Of a stretch of DNA of 64,000 bases, positions 1 through 13,480 are shown piece after piece; the first letter of the stretch is position 1, and every line of letters begins with the position of its first letter. Source of the DNA: Colletotrichum lupini (Eukaryota; Ascomycota; Sordariomycetes; Glomerellales; Glomerellaceae). The notes below the pieces were generated by a model. It was not told where the DNA came from. It searched no databases and was given only the letters and a program-made list of their open reading frames with translations. The stretch is from the NCBI RefSeq assembly GCF_023278565.1, contig NC_064681.1, positions 3,782,001 to 3,846,000 on the forward strand, read 5' to 3'. Both the position numbers and the translations under genes were made by a program.

Positions 1-1479
1 AGACAACTTCCACCCTCAACTGAATGGATTCGAAGGGTTCGCGGTTGGCAACAGACCGGACGGACTTTTTCAGCTTGTCATCAAAAAGCGCATCACCAAA
101 TTACTCAGTAGGTTTTCGCTCTCCATCACGAAGTTGCCCTCTTCTTACCCCACACCCCACATTGAGACCCCACGTTACAGCAACACACCATCACAATACT
201 TACACGATGATGCAGATCAAATCACGGAGCCTCTTGCGTCGGAAACCAGATTTGCTGTCGATCACATCTTCGGCAAGCCCACCGGTAGGTTTCTTGTCAC
301 GCCAACTGCAGAGTAACCGTTTGCCATCTGTTCACATTGCTAACACGCTTATGACTGCTCTATGTAGATTGGCAAGAGTACAACACCAAAGACACCATTC
401 TCGACCTCATCTGCCGCCTTTCCTCCCGCGTTTTTCTCGGCGATGAAGTATGCCGCGACGAAGCATGGCTCGCTATAACAAAGTCCTACACCGTGAATGC
501 ATTCCTCGGCGCCGAGATCCTGCGTCCCTACCCATACTGGCTGCGTTACGCCGCCAACTTGATCCTCCCTGAGTGCAAAACTCTTAGGCGGCAGGTATCT
601 GATTCTCGAGACATCATTGAGCCGGTGCTTCAAAAACGTAGAGATGCGCGACAGCAGGCTATCGAGAGGGGCGAGCCGGCACCGAAGTTTAATGATGGCA
701 TTGATTGGTTCGAAGAGGAGAGTCAGGGGCGGGAGTATGATGTTGTTGGGGCGCAGCTGGGTCTGTCGGTCGTTGCAATTCATACCACCACGGATCTACT
801 CGTGGAGACGATGCTACGCATTGCAGAGAACCCGGAGTTATTTGATGCCCTTAGGAAGGAAATTGTTGAAGTTCTGACCGCTGAAGGCTGGAAGAAGACG
901 GCTCTTTTCAATATGAAACTCATGGACAGCGTCTTGAAAGAGTCACAACGACTGAAGCCAGTCACATCTGGTAAGTCTCTCCTTTTATTTCCTGTGACAA
1001 CAAGAAAATATCCTCCAAGCACCCGTCGCTCACCATACCAACCAGCAATCATGGCCCGCATGGCAACCCGCCAAGTGACCCTCCCCAACGGCCTCAAACT
1101 CCAAAAAGGAGAACGCTGCGTCGGCGACCTAGGCAAGATGCACGATCCCTCCATCTACCCGAACCCCGAAGCCTTCAACGGCTATCGCTTCCTCGAGATG
1201 CGTGGCGACCCGAAGCTTGATAGCCAAGCCCACCTCGTCAGCACATCACCCTCGCACCTCGGTTTCGGCCATGGCCAGCACGCGTGCCCGGGTCGCTTCT
1301 TCGCCGGCAACGAGCTCAAGATTGCGCTGGCGCATTTGCTGATGAAGTTTGACTGGAAGTTGACGCCTGGGTATGAGCATCAGTGGCAGGAGTGGGGGTT
1401 TGCGTGGAACTCGGATAGTACGGCGAAGCTATTGTTTAGGAGAAGGGAGGCGCCGGAGATTGATATTGATGCGATATGA
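1..1479 (+). CDS. Cytochrome P450 monooxygenase, 5' end missing
   Basis: Heme-thiolate monooxygenase, probably ER-anchored, acting on a small hydrophobic substrate in secondary or detoxification metabolism. Only the C-terminal two thirds is present; the N-terminus lies before base 1. Visible motifs are an I-helix segment ending AIHTTT, the K-helix ExxR (ESQR, about base 940) and the heme loop FGHGQHACPG with its Cys ligand near base 1285. Likely exons are 1 to about 111, 181-284, 368-970 and 1046-1479; the first intron donor is uncertain (GTAGGT at 108 or GTTTTC at 112, the latter keeping frame), the others are clear. The sequence resembles the ent-kaurene oxidase-like fungal P450s, but this is recognition by eye and the substrate is unknown. 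It is convergent with the next gene. Confidence 0.9.
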
Positions 1480-2153
1480 AGATTGAGTGAGGTGTGATGA
1501 TACGTGGCATTTGCACAGAGGAGAAGGTAGTGAGTACTTAAGCGAGTAATGGTTTCCAATATCCTCCTGTGACTTTGCCAAGAGTGAGGTACTATGGCCT
1601 CAAGCAGGGAAGAAAAAAAAGAGGGAAGTAAAACAAAAACACGAAACATGAAGGGCGCTTGTGGGATTCGAACCCATAAGCTACAGCTCGGCAGCTCTGC
1701 ACTTCAGGATCAGGGGTATAAACATCTTACGCTTCTGGACAGGAGTCCCTTTTACTGCTGTTGAGAACAGATGAGATGAATTAGGTTATGGACTATCCTC
1801 CAGGTCCCACCTTGTCTTGTGATACCTCAGGGTTCGAGTTGACGAATACGCATATAGTATTTGGCGGTGGAGATTGCACACATGAGATCACACAATCATT
1901 TCATCAATGAACCTGGGAAACCTGAGCAAGACGCATGTCTCAGTAAAGCTTCATTGAGTTTCAAGTCACATTCAAGTATGCCTGCTTGCCAAATGTGACA
2001 AATAGAAAAGCCGTTGCCTCCACAGGGACTCCTTAACTCCTTCATCCAAATCATATCGACATATTCGATTCACCCTTCCTGACTTAGCTTATCTGGCAAA
2101 GAAGACTTTGTTTCCCCTGATTCAAAGGCTGGGCTTGATTGAACAAGTGATCC
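1480..2153. other. Intergenic, convergent 3' ends
   Basis: This interval lies between the convergent ends of the P450 and gene C. Apart from the tRNA-like stretch listed separately I see no coding sequence, and the short open frames overlapping the P450 end are shadows. Confidence 0.6.
1652..1740 (-). tRNA. tRNA-like stretch, probably a fragment
   Basis: On the minus strand this contains GGGTTCGAATCCCA, a good T-arm with a TTCGAAT loop, followed by AAGCGCC, which could be the 3' acceptor strand. I cannot find the expected complementary GGCGCTT at the 5' side, nor a convincing D-arm or anticodon arm. It may be an intron-containing tRNA that I fail to fold, or a decayed tRNA copy. Confidence 0.3.
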
Positions 2154-5100
2154 TCAACCAGGCACCCAGTCCATGTCGTTCGGCAAAGACCTTGCCTCCT
2201 GCCGATAAGAAGCAGTAGATGGCCTCTGGCTGCTTCCTTCATCCGACCCGCCGATACTAGCACTTGATCCTCCTCCTAAAGATCCTGTACTATAGTCAGG
2301 CCTCATATCCATCTCCAACATACCGGCCGGTGCCTGCTGTCTTGCAAGACTATTCAGCCACTCCCGCTGCTGCCGCTTTTGCTCCTCAATATGCTCCTTC
2401 AACCCTTGCTTCATATCTAGTTCTCGCTGCATATTGATTGCCCTGGCCCTGTTTGTGCTAGTTGTCCCCCATCTCTCGTCTTCATCTGCAGCATCTACGT
2501 CCCCAGGTCCCGCCGCCCCCTTCCCCCTGTTCACTTTTCCTGGAGTCGAACCCGGGTAACTTGATAAGCTGGATACTTCCTCCGTAGTCGGCGAATGATC
2601 CTGCGGATCTGGGATTCTTCGCCGTCGATACCCACCACCGAATCCAAACCCGGAGGCGGCGCCGCTGGTGTGCCTTTCAGGGGAGTCCGGTATCGGAGGC
2701 GCAGGATCACGATATGCGTTTGCCAGCGTCGCTCCGTGTCTCTCCCTGAACCCCAGCGCGGAGTTAGCGGGACTCTGCTGCGCGAGCATAAGTCGGGCCC
2801 TAGCCTCGTGCTCGAGGTCCTCCGTGAAGGATGCCGATAAGGCGTACGCGTGGGGGAATATGCCCATCGGCTCGGGGCCCTCTGCGATCTGGATCCCAGG
2901 TCTGCCGAATACAGAGGCATGAGTAGGGAGCTGTGGCGGCGGCTGCTGCTTGCCTGGACCGTATCCCGCGAACCCGGAAGAAGATTGCGATAGAGGGAAG
3001 GATATGTCTGGGATGTTGGCGAATACGTTTGGGATCTTGGACATCGGGTCCGGGACGGCGTTGACTATGTTGCGTCTGGAGAAGCGGCTGGCTTTGATGG
3101 TGTCCCCGAACCTATGCCTGGGCGGAGAGTACTTTGAAAAGGGCGTAGGATGCGCCAGAGGCTGTGGAACAAGCTGCGGTGCCGCAATCCTGGGTCTTTT
3201 GAGTCGTTTTGGAGGGTGGTTTGCTCCATTCCAGGGGTTCTTGGGCTTCCTCTTCCTGATAATTTCAGTAAGCGGATCGTTGCTTGCAAGGCCATCCTCG
3301 AGGTCTTCCTCGTCAGTAACATGCTCCACCAAGCCAGGCTGATCAAGCTTATCCCTCTTTTCGAACTCGGTAACCACGTCATCCAGGTCCATCTCCCAAT
3401 CCCTCGCCAAATCAATCTTGACTTGGCCCGCAGCCCTCACCGTCGTCTTCACAAAGCTGAGAAACTTCTCAATGACAACCAAAGTCTCCACAGGAAGCAT
3501 CTCAAGCTCCTTTTGCACAAGCTTAACCATCCTCGCCGTCGCCGGCCGCCGCGCGATCTTGAGCCGCGGTATGATGGGTTGCAGGAGGTTATAGTTTGAA
3601 GGATTGATCTCGGAAAGATTCTCAGCCCAAGGCCTCATCTCCTCGAGCTGCGCCCTCATGTTGGTGAATTTCCCCACAAAGTCATGAAGAACCGCCATGT
3701 TGACGGCGGGTAGGAAGCCGGTCCCGCCGTAGTCTGCCACAAGTCTCGTGGCCTGTCTCAGTGCCTCCGCTCCCAGATCGGTTGTAACCGTGAGGCGATA
3801 GTTCAGGTCCTTGGGTGCTTCCGTCGTCTGGAACGCTTCGAGCTCTGCGTCATCGAGGTGGTAAATGTCGATAAATATCTGCTGAAAGCACCCGATCTCG
3901 AAGATGATCACCTCGTATATCCGCCGTAGTACTTCCGCAGTCCTCTGGCCCGCTCTCGTCCCTAGGTCGGGGATGTTTTGCCAGAAATAATCCTCATCTT
4001 GGAGCGGATGAACCGATCCGTGTGGCAAAGGGCATAGCTTGCCATTTAATGACGATCGCGCATGTTGTAAACTCCTGTCGAGCATCAACCCCCATCTTCG
4101 AGTCTCGGCTTTCTTCCAGCTCTTCAGCCACGCTCTGCTCTTTATCCTATTATCAACATCCTCGGTACCTTGCCGCAAATTGTACGCAATTTGGGTCTCA
4201 ATCACGATGACAGCCAACTGAAACATGTGTGTGACCATCGGTCCGTTCCGTGAGTAAACAAAGTGTTTGTGGTCTCTCTCCCACCGGTACCGCACCACAT
4301 GCGGCCTCAGAAACTCCGTCCCGGCCTGGTACAAGAAACGCTGCAGCGTCGGGCCAGCTTCAAGCATCTCCTCCGAGTCGCTCTTCGGCAGCAGTTCCAG
4401 AGCCCGATCGCCCCTCGGCGCCAGCACACCTTTCAGCGCAGCGCTCAGCTGGATGCGCGGCCAGATGATGGGGAGCTTGACCGGGTCCAAGCCGCCGAAG
4501 CGCAACGCCGCGGGGCCGTACTTGTTCACCTCGACGTTCCAGAAGGCTTCGGTGAAGAGGCGGACAATGTGGGTGACGCGGGTGGGGCAGAAGTATTGGT
4601 CCGGGAGCAGCGGTATGTGGTCGAGAACGAGTCTGTCCGGGCTCTTTTCGAGCTTTTCAACGGGGAGACGACCGCAATCGCCTTTGGGCCGTGGCCACCT
4701 CTCCATTGCCATGGCGGCAGGCAGAAAGAAGAGATGGGGCAGTTCGGGGGAAATGATGTTCCAGTGAACGCCACCGAAGAGCTAATAGGTAGTTGGTGAT
4801 GTGTCAGTGTGGTTTCTAACTGTCTACATAACCATTACTTCTGAGTCATAAGGGGGTAGTGGTAGTTGCAAAGAAGGTAGAGGAAACGAAGACAAATAGA
4901 GTCAACTCACCCGGTTCTCGGTACAAAAACCCAGCTCAGCCTGCGACTCATCCTCGAAGAACGGCTCAAGGTGGCCCTCCGAAAATTTGGAAAACATCTT
5001 TGACCCAACCTCTGAAACTTTCTTGACCTTGTCCGGGGTGGCTTTCCAGGTCTCTACTTCAAAGCAGGCCGGTGGCAAAAGAACGAGATGTTGCGCATAG

Positions 5101-6863
5101 TTGACCGCATGCTATCCAAATCCAACGTCAGCCAAATCCATGATAGTTAGTCTCTCAAAGGGTTTCTGACAGAAGCAAAGACTTACGGCAATCTCATGAA
5201 CAATAGTAGAAGCCAAAAAGAACCCCTGCAACAACCTCTCATCATCACTATACCCAGGTACAACCAACGGCCACAACGCGTCGGCGACAATATACACATC
5301 GATATATGAACCCGCAACACACGTCACGCCCGCCGTCCCACTATCCTCCTCCTTAAATCCGCTACATAGCATGAACCGCATCCTCGTCTGCAGAACGTGG
5401 AGAACCTCGAAGTGGACGTCAAACATGTCCTTGTGAGTCTCGTCGTCCACGATGGCGTTTTGCCCGCCGCCGTCGTAGTCTTGCAGGGTGAACTTCACGG
5501 CCGGGTTCTTCTTGCGCATCTCGGGAGTGCGGTAGTCCTGGGATCCGTCGATGGCTTGGCGGTTGAGGACGTCGTGGAGGCGGCGCCAGTAGGGATCGTT
5601 TTTGTCGAGGTGGGTTAGGATGCGGGAGGCTAGGAGGAGGGCTGGTTGCATTTTTTCCCAGAGGTAGTCGTTGGTCTTGATATGTGTTAGCTCTATACTT
5701 GTATTTATATGTGCGAACGTGATTTGAAAGGAGATATATCGTTTCTCACTCTTGGGTCCCATTCTCCTTTTACTTGGCCGGATTGGTAGACGAGTCTTGG
5801 TTTGTCGGGGTCGCATCCTCGCCATGTGCTTTCAACCCACTTGTCTCTGGTGAGATACCTTCATCCATCCAAACAGGTCAGCTGAGATAACATCGAGAAG
5901 ATAGGGGCTAGCGTCCCAGAACTTACTTATGAAGATCATTCTTCAAATCACACGCGTTCCCATTCCTCATCGACATCATCCCCCCCTCAATCAACTACAC
6001 TTCCTCATCAACCTCAACTCATCGTCACAAACACGCTCACGAACGCAATATCAACATACCTCATGCGAAGTCATCCCCCGAAACATCATCATCTGCAAAT
6101 CCTCATCATCCCTCATCCCCTCCAACGCCCTCAACACAAACCTCTCATTCTCGTTCCCACCACCCCCCCTCATCCCAGAATACACCTCCAACAACCCATC
6201 CACCCCCGTCAACCCAGCCGTCCTAGCAAACCCCTCCGCCTGCTTAATCACAACCTCCGCCGTCACACCAGGAACCTCAACCCCATCATACTTGAACCTG
6301 CGAAACGCACCCCTCGTAGGCGTCAACCGCGACCTACCATCCAGTCGATCAGGATACACCCCGTACCGCAACGCAAACGCGCTCGGGTTCTGCGCCCTAT
6401 CCTGCGGCAGCTGCGCCGGACGAATGCTCTTCGTCCAGTCGCGCTTGCGCACCACATACGCCGGGTTCTTCTCGTCCTGTACGCGTGAATCGCCGTCTTT
6501 CCAGAGGGGGTCCGTCCAGGCGGGGATGTACTCCACGTAAGCCCATTGGCCTTTATTTGCCGGCTTCACGGGCGGTGCGCCGAGGAATAAGGGTGCGTGG
6601 GGGTTCCCGGGCGGCCGGAGGGATGTGATGGTCGCGGCTGTTGTGTCGTGGGTGTGGATTGCCGTGGCGGGGATGGAGATGTTGGAGGTGTCTGTGTGGT
6701 CGGAGGTGTCGGTGTTGTCTGAGTCTCCCGAGGAGGCTGGTTGTGGTGATGGGGAGAGGGGGACGGTGATGGGGCTGTCTGGGTGTTCGCGGGTGTTTTT
6801 TACCCACCATTCTTCGTCGTAGATTGTTTCTTGGGTGAGGTCCTTGTCTGGGGAGGCGGCCAT
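2154..6863 (-). CDS. Gene C: uncharacterised large HExxH protein
   Basis: Putative zinc-peptidase-like protein of about 1,430 aa; no known function. Proposed exons (minus order): 6863-6060, 5985-5927, 5846-5750, 5690-5187, 5111-4911, 4781-2154; exons 2 and 3 are the least certain, though the total is divisible by three. An HEIAH motif lies at about residues 485-489 with an intron exactly between HEIA and the last His. A downstream EPFFEDES...AELG segment supplies a candidate third ligand (E about 547), then FGG and FW...NKYG. These features, and a Trp-rich block before HExxH, are shared with genes A and B. The C-terminal half is low-complexity, with basic clusters (KRLKRPR) and a short charged coiled-coil-like stretch; it lacks the cytochrome b5-like domains of A and B. 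A nuclear location is possible from the basic clusters. Confidence 0.75.
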
Positions 6864-8039
6864 GGTGATGGCCTCACCTGTGATAGTGTCGTTATTTGGG
6901 ACGGACGGTGGATGGCTTGACGAGACGTGTGGGTAATCGAGATAAAGAGGGGTTTCCTAGAGGAAACTGGATAATGAAGAGAAAGAAGATATCGAGAGAC
7001 GAGGGAGTCATGACGGATAGGAGAACAAGAAGACAGTTTGGGGTCTTTGACGTTGTCTCCTCGAAGACCTGGATTTGACCTCGAAACCAAGCGAGACAGG
7101 AATAGTAGTCTTCGGCAACTCTCTCTCTCTCTCAACTTGGGACAATGTCGAGCACAATCAGCACAGCTGGCCCTTTGACTTCACATGCAGACGCATCCAA
7201 CCTTCATCCCTCCAAAGATCCCTCAAAGAAACAATCTGACCTCGGACATTCAGATACGTTTTTTGGAGGCTCAACTATCTCTAGTGAGACTTGAAGCCCC
7301 TGAGACTATCGATCGACCAGAGGGATGCTGCATAAAATGGTGACAAAGGAATCTACAATTACTGGTCAATAGATGCAGCATTTCTGGCTGAGCGTCAATG
7401 CGCGGGAAGTTGGAAGGGAGACTCACATTTGAGGGAGTTGAGACAAAGGCACGATTGTTATTACACGTGTCCCGGGGTGTTGTCCAAGTATCATCCCCCG
7501 GTCACTCGAGTACAATAGCAAAATGACCACAAACACAAGACCATGGCCTGGCCTGGAAATGACCAAAGCGTCAGGTTGATGTTCAACCTCGGAAGTCGGT
7601 CAGGTAAAACGGTCCACATAGGTGCTGGACTATGGTCTTGGCTACCGCAGTCGGAAATCGCACCCAAACACTACCTAGGCACAAAGATTCCATCTTGTGG
7701 AGAATAGAATCGAACCATCACGTTGCATACATCAATGAGGAAACAGAAGTTGAAGTGTCTATGGCTTGTATTGCCGTCTATTTACTCTTTCTACTCTCTT
7801 ATTCTTACCCCCTCATTCCCTGTCGCCAGGAACCTCTCTCACACTCGCGCGCGGGATCCTCCAATCCTACAGCGAGATGGTCATTCCTTCATCCGGCGAT
7901 GTCATTTCAAGGGGAATCTCATGGGTGCTCGTCAAAGAAATCATAAACAGGCCCGTAACCATGCAACCCGCGTTACCGAAAAAAGACTTTTGTAAGGCTC
8001 GTGACAAATGGAAAGGAAAGCGATCTCGTGGCGACTGGT
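6864..8039. other. Intergenic, gene C upstream region
   Basis: This should hold the gene C promoter and the eEF3 3' UTR and terminator. There is a CT-repeat near 7120-7133. I see no supported gene; short ORFs here lack family features and introns. Confidence 0.5.
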
Positions 8040-11000
8040 TTAGATGTCGTCCTCGTCGGAGAAAACCTCCTCACCACGCTTGCGGCGGGCCATACGGTCT
8101 GAAGGAGAGATGTTAGCATTCTGTACGTAGGTAATGCATCATGTGATGGATGGAATAGACTTACCCTTCTTCTTCTTGCGGAGTTCGGAAGAGGACAACT
8201 TGACCTTCTTCTTGGTGTTGACAATCTTGTTGCCCATGGCGTCGAACTTCTCCTCCTCCTCACCCTCATCACCCTTAAGACGGGGACCAGAGCCCTGGCC
8301 CTGAACCCAGTTGTGACCGGAAGGAGTCATCTTACCGTCAACGACAGCCCAGACCTCCTCAGTGATGTTCTTGGTGAACTCAGCAGAATGGGTAATGATG
8401 ATGACACCACCCTCGAACTTCTTCAGGGCCTTGGACAGGGCACCGAGAGAGTCACGGTCAAGGTAGTTGGTGGGCTCGTCAAGGACGATCAAGTGGGGGC
8501 GTTGCCAAGAGCAGGCAGCAAGGACGACCTTGACACGCTGACCACCGGACAGACCACGCATGCGAGAGTGAGAAACCAGCTCAGCATCGAGACCGAAGTT
8601 GGCGCAGTGAGACTCAATCTCCTTACGGACCAGAGGGCGGAACTGACCGGAGGCGAGGGCCTCCTTCATATCGACATCGGCGACCATCTTCTGGTGAGAA
8701 GCCAGAAGCTCGTTACGGGGAAGCCAGACGTTGTCAGCGGACATCATGGGAGTCCAGCGCTCGTTCTTCTGGCCGACGTTGTCACCGATGGCGAAAGAGC
8801 ACTCGTACTCGTAGGAGTTCTTGAACTTTCTGCGGGAGTTGATGCCGATGATGCGGCGCTGGGTACCCTCGATCTTGAAGATCTTGTTCATGGCCTCCTC
8901 ATCAGCGTCGGTGATGATCTTGTTGGCGCGATCCATGGTCTCGCGATCCTCACCAGTCTGGAAACGCCACTGGATGTACTCGGAGGGGGTGCTGTCCAAG
9001 TGGTTATCGATGTGGGCGAAAGCGTGCTGCTTGATGTAGGCGATACGGATGTTCTCGTGCTGGTAGATCTCACCAACGGTGGGGATAAGTTCACCAGTAA
9101 GGACGTTGATGAGGGTGGACTTTCCGGCACCGTTGGGGCCAATGACAGCGATACGGGAGCCGAGAGAGCACTGGAAGGAGATGTCGGAGATCTGGGGCTT
9201 GGTGGTACCGGGGTACTGGAAGGACATCTTGCTGGCACGCAGAATGGCCTTGGCCTTGGTCTTGACACCCTCGAGGAAACCGGGCTCGGGGAAAGAGAAC
9301 TCCATCTCGGAGTCGGAGAGCTCGTAGTAGGACTTGGCGGCAGGGTTCTTCTTGACGAACTCCTTGAGGTTACCACGGTAGCGCTTGAGCTTGAAGCGCT
9401 CGTAGTGGACGATGTGCTGGCAGACGTTGTCGAGGAAGCCAGAGTCGTGGGAGACGATGATGGAAGTGCAGGGGGAGTTCATGAGGTAGTCCTCGAGCCA
9501 CTTGACGTTCTTCACGTCCAAATGGTTGGTAGGCTCGTCGAGAAGCAGGATATCGGGAGCCTCGAAGACGGCACGGCAAAGAGCCAACTTCATCTTCCAA
9601 CCACCAGACAGGGCAGAGATCTCACCCTTGACCATGGCATCGGTGAAACCGAACTCGTTGAGCTTGGCCTCGACATCGGCCTGGGAGGTCTCGACACCAG
9701 CATCGGCAAGCTTCTTCATGGTCCACTCAATGGTGGTCATCTCAGTGTCAGCAGAGTCCAGGTCGTGCTCGACGAAGACGGTCTTGACCTCGGACTGCTT
9801 GGGGAAACCCTCAACCTGCTCGTTGTTGATGGCACGCATGAGAGTGGACTTTCCGGAACCGTTGGGACCGCAAAGACCGTAGCGCTGGCCACGCTTGAGA
9901 CGGAGGTGAGTCTGGTTGAGAAGAATCTTGGCACCGTAGGCAAGGGAGAAGGTGCAGTTGCAAAGATCCTCACCCTCCTCATCATCGGGGTCAACCTCCT
10001 CCTCCTCGGCGGCACCGGGAGCGGCGCGCTTGCGGAAGTCGTCGACGACCTTCTGGGCATCCTCGTCGCCAACGATGACGGAGATGTAGGGCTTGAGGGC
10101 CTCAGTCCAGACGGCGGACTCCATCTCCTTCTCGTCGATGAGCTGACCGGCGATGTTGGAGGCGTACTGGAGGACAACGTCGAGCTTATCGGCCTTGGCC
10201 TTAGACTTGGAGGGGATAGACTCCTTGAGCTTGGGGAGGACAACATCCAAGTCGGAGTCGTGGCGGACCTCGGGGATCTTGCCGTCAACGACGTTACCGA
10301 CACGGGTGATAGTGTCGAGGGCCTGCTTGGTCTTCTCACGGGCCTCGGGGTCGGCCAAGTTGTCGTAGTTCTTCTGGAGACCAGGCATCATCTTGGGCAA
10401 GAAGGGAGCGACAATGTTCGGGTCGTCGACAAGCTTGCACATGTTGTCGACAATGACGGCGGACTTACGCTTGATGGCAGTCTCACGCTCGGCGAGACCA
10501 CGGTCAAGCAGGGGAACCATGAGGGCAAGAGTGGGCTCCTGGACCTCAGTGACGAAGGTGGTGGCACCGAGCAAGTGAACAGTCTCGGGGACGTTCTCGG
10601 GCTTGGCGATACACTTGATAAGCTCGGGAATGAAGCGCTCGATATCACGGTTGACAATGAGCTGGCAGATGGCCTCCATGGTCTTGTAGGCACGCTCCTT
10701 GACCTCCTTCTTGGTGTCCCACATGGACTCGGAGACGACGGGGATCAAGTCGGGAACGCGGTAGCCGACCTGGGCGGGGGCGGTGCGGATGACGGTCTCG
10801 AGGACATCGAGAGCAGCCATCTTCTCCTGCCACTTCTGGGCCTCGAGGAGGGACTTCTTGACAGGGGCGAAGACACCCTTGACGGCGTTGGGGTTGATGG
10901 CCTCAGCGATGGCAAGAGCAGCGGCGGTGGCGGCGTTCTTCACGCTGGTGATCTTGTCACCAGCGGCGGCAAGGACATCGGGGAGGAGAGCGACGAGGAG

Positions 11001-11561
11001 GGGCTCGACGTGAGCGGAGACCTCGGAGTGCTGAGCAATGGCGGTGATGGCGACAGCGGCCTTCTCACGGGCAGCGGCATCCTTCTTGTTGTTGAACAGC
11101 TTGCGGATAGACTCGATGGTCCTGCGGGGAAAATCCTTGTCAGCGCTGATGCTCCAGAAAAAAAAAATGTGTGAGCCGAAAATAACTCGCCGCTGAGTGG
11201 CCAGCGTGGCTGGTCGCTCAGCGTCGCAGCGGGTCGGTGCAAAAGCCGCCCGGAGAGGCGAGGGGAACAAGAAAAAAATAATCCCGTTTTTTTTTTTTTG
11301 GAGAAATTCCCAAGGCCGTGGACACGGTCGCTTGAGGCAAAATCTCGCTCCCCCTCAAGGCAACGTTGCGGTGTAGCTGGCAGTGAATATGACAGTAGTG
11401 ACAACTTACTTGGTGGGAACATCCTGATCCTCAATGCGGCCGTTCATGAAGGAAGCCAGGGAGCTGGAGGGCTCCTTGATGTCGGCAGCCTCCTTGGAGA
11501 CGGTGAGCTTCTGGAAAAGCTCGTCCAAAACCTTGACGGACTGGGCGTTCTCGGAAGACAT
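8040..11561 (-). CDS. TEF3: Translation elongation factor 3 (eEF3)
   Basis: Fungal ribosome-associated ATPase that promotes E-site tRNA release during elongation in the cytosol. Exons 11561-11410, 11121-8165 and 8098-8040 give 1,055 aa, the usual eEF3 length. N-terminal HEAT-like repeats are followed by two ABC ATPase domains. The first has GPNGSGKST, an LSGGW signature and DEPTNHLD; the second has [14 protein letters not shown] and DEPTNYLD, with the chromodomain-like insert within it. The C-terminus is Lys-rich and ends SDEDDI. The start lies in a short first exon followed by a 288-bp intron, longer than others here. Third positions are strongly C-biased, as expected for a very highly expressed gene, which leaves the opposite strand open for over 950 codons. 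Confidence 0.97.
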
Positions 11562-13460
11562 TATGACGGTTGGTATTATGTCGATCGGGAGGGTGTTTGT
11601 TGAGATATTCGTGTGGGGAGAAAACTCGCGATTCTTGAACGTCTAAAGCGTCTAGATGCGAAGTCTATAACTCTATCGTGACCGGAGAAAGGACGATTGA
11701 GAGGTGTGGAAAGGCCCGCGAGAAGAGACAAACGACTGGAGGATCGTAGTTCTTCTGCTCTAGTATGGCGATTCGTGGGTTGTGATAGTCTCTGAACTTC
11801 TTGCGAAGGCGGGGTCGATCTAGGCGAATATCGCACTTGATAAACCGTCGCAGACAGGACGTGTGAAGAAAATCAAATGATTGAGTGGAGATGCGTCTGG
11901 AGGAAGACGGATAACCAGGAGGAGAGAAGAAAGGGAACGGGAGGTTGGAGAGAGGAAGAGGTTCAAGAGGAGGAAGAGGAGGGAAAAAAAGATTGTGAAA
12001 AAGGGTGAGGGCGGCGGGCTGGGAGTTTTTAATGTCTAGCGCCAAAATTCAGGCCAGGCTTGTGTTATCGCTCTCTTCTTTTGCCCCCCCTCCCCTGGGT
12101 ACTTACTATGTAAGGTAAGGCCCCTCCCCCTCCAGTGCCTCCCCCTCCATTTGGTGCCTGGTCAAAAATGTTCAGCGCCTTACGCAGTGTGTAGTTCTCC
12201 CCCCTTGTCCCGCCGCCCGCCCACCAAAAACTTTTTTTTATTTTTTTTTCTCGCTCCTTCCGTCAGCTACCGTACCTTACGGTACCAACAGAAGTGGCAG
12301 AGAGTGTGTGCTGTGTGGCTCTGTGTGCTTCGGCGTGTCACTTCTGGCCCGGCGACGGCGACGCTAGCGGCAAGGGTAGCCCCACCACAGAAAAAAAAAA
12401 TCAGAAACTGCGGAAACCACCCCTCCTTCCTGCCTTTCTCCCTCCCCTCCATCCCTCCTTCCCTCCAAGACTCGTCCAAGTGTCTCCTTCGTGCCTGCCT
12501 CTTGCCTGCAATGAGGTACGATTACTTGGTGCTTGCCTCGCTGCCACCTGCCCTGTGCTTGTGTTGGGTACCTTGGTTGGGTGTCACTGTGTTCCACCCC
12601 CCTGGCGACTCATGTCTTATCGGAGGGGTTAACTCGCTTATCTGACCCCGCGCTAACCTCGAAAGGGCTATAGAGAAGGGCGGTGAGAGGGAAAATGCCC
12701 GTTCATGCACCAATGCATTTTCAGCCATTTGTGAGGCCCACGGACACTTTGCCATTTGCCTTGGTTGACGACGTCTCTCTTTTTTTTTTTCTTTTTCGGG
12801 TGCTTGACCGTGGCACGGTGCTCAGGCCCAGTCCCTGACTCTGATATTCGACAGTGGCTTCCATTCTGTTGAGCAGAATACACCTGGGTCCCCAGTCTCT
12901 CTTTCAGTCAGTGCAGATTCACCGATGCTGTCTCTTCAGAAGCCATACAATAGAAAGGTGTCAACATGGCGCTTAGTGTCTTTTCCCTACTGTGTACTTT
13001 GTAGAAGGTCCGGGCTATTTTCACGGAGCAACCCTCCGAAATATTCCCTTGTGGTCAATTTCCTTTCCGCCTTGGTCACAGCAATCTCATATCGTCAAAC
13101 CTCGGGCCATATCGGCACTGTTGTCTTCCAGCTTGGAAGCCTTTCCTTCCACGTGTCTACATCCATATGTTACCATTCGCTATGGATACAGATTTGATAT
13201 CAATGGAAGAAGTGTCGTCTGTACAGACAACCCAAGTTGCCCCACAGTGGCGGATACATCCACGTCGCTGCTAAACGACCTTCAAGTCGCACCTCTAGTC
13301 AGCAATCTCACCTCCCGTCTCTCAAGCGAATGCCGGCTGCGTGGCTCAGTTCACGATAAGCCCTGCCTTATCCCGTGCGCTTAGCGTAGTATGGGGAAGA
13401 GGGTGAGAATCGAAGAGGACGAAGGAGGAAAGGGGGTGAGACGGGCATCGTCCATGTCAA

Positions 13461-13480
13461 CCCCCCCCCCCCCCCCCCCC
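13461..13480. repeat. Homopolymer run of 20 C
   Basis: Twenty consecutive C bases lie in a non-coding interval. The exact length may be a sequencing or assembly estimate. Confidence 0.9.

Noticed and set aside
5751..5825. A Met at 5825 opening a separate 237-aa minus-strand gene
   Set aside because: Its first part is Arg/Lys-rich noise; another frame through the same bases (DKWVESTW...) joins the conserved HExxH exon by GT-AG splicing and matches genes A and B.
8313..11174. A 953-codon open frame antisense to eEF3
   Set aside because: It mirrors the extreme codon bias of eEF3. Its translation is Leu/Gly/Asp/Val-rich with no domain, while the minus strand encodes a full eEF3.
13461..13480. 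The poly-C run as a possible telomere-like or regulatory element
   Set aside because: A lone homopolymer in non-coding DNA; no telomeric repeat unit or flanking structure supports more.
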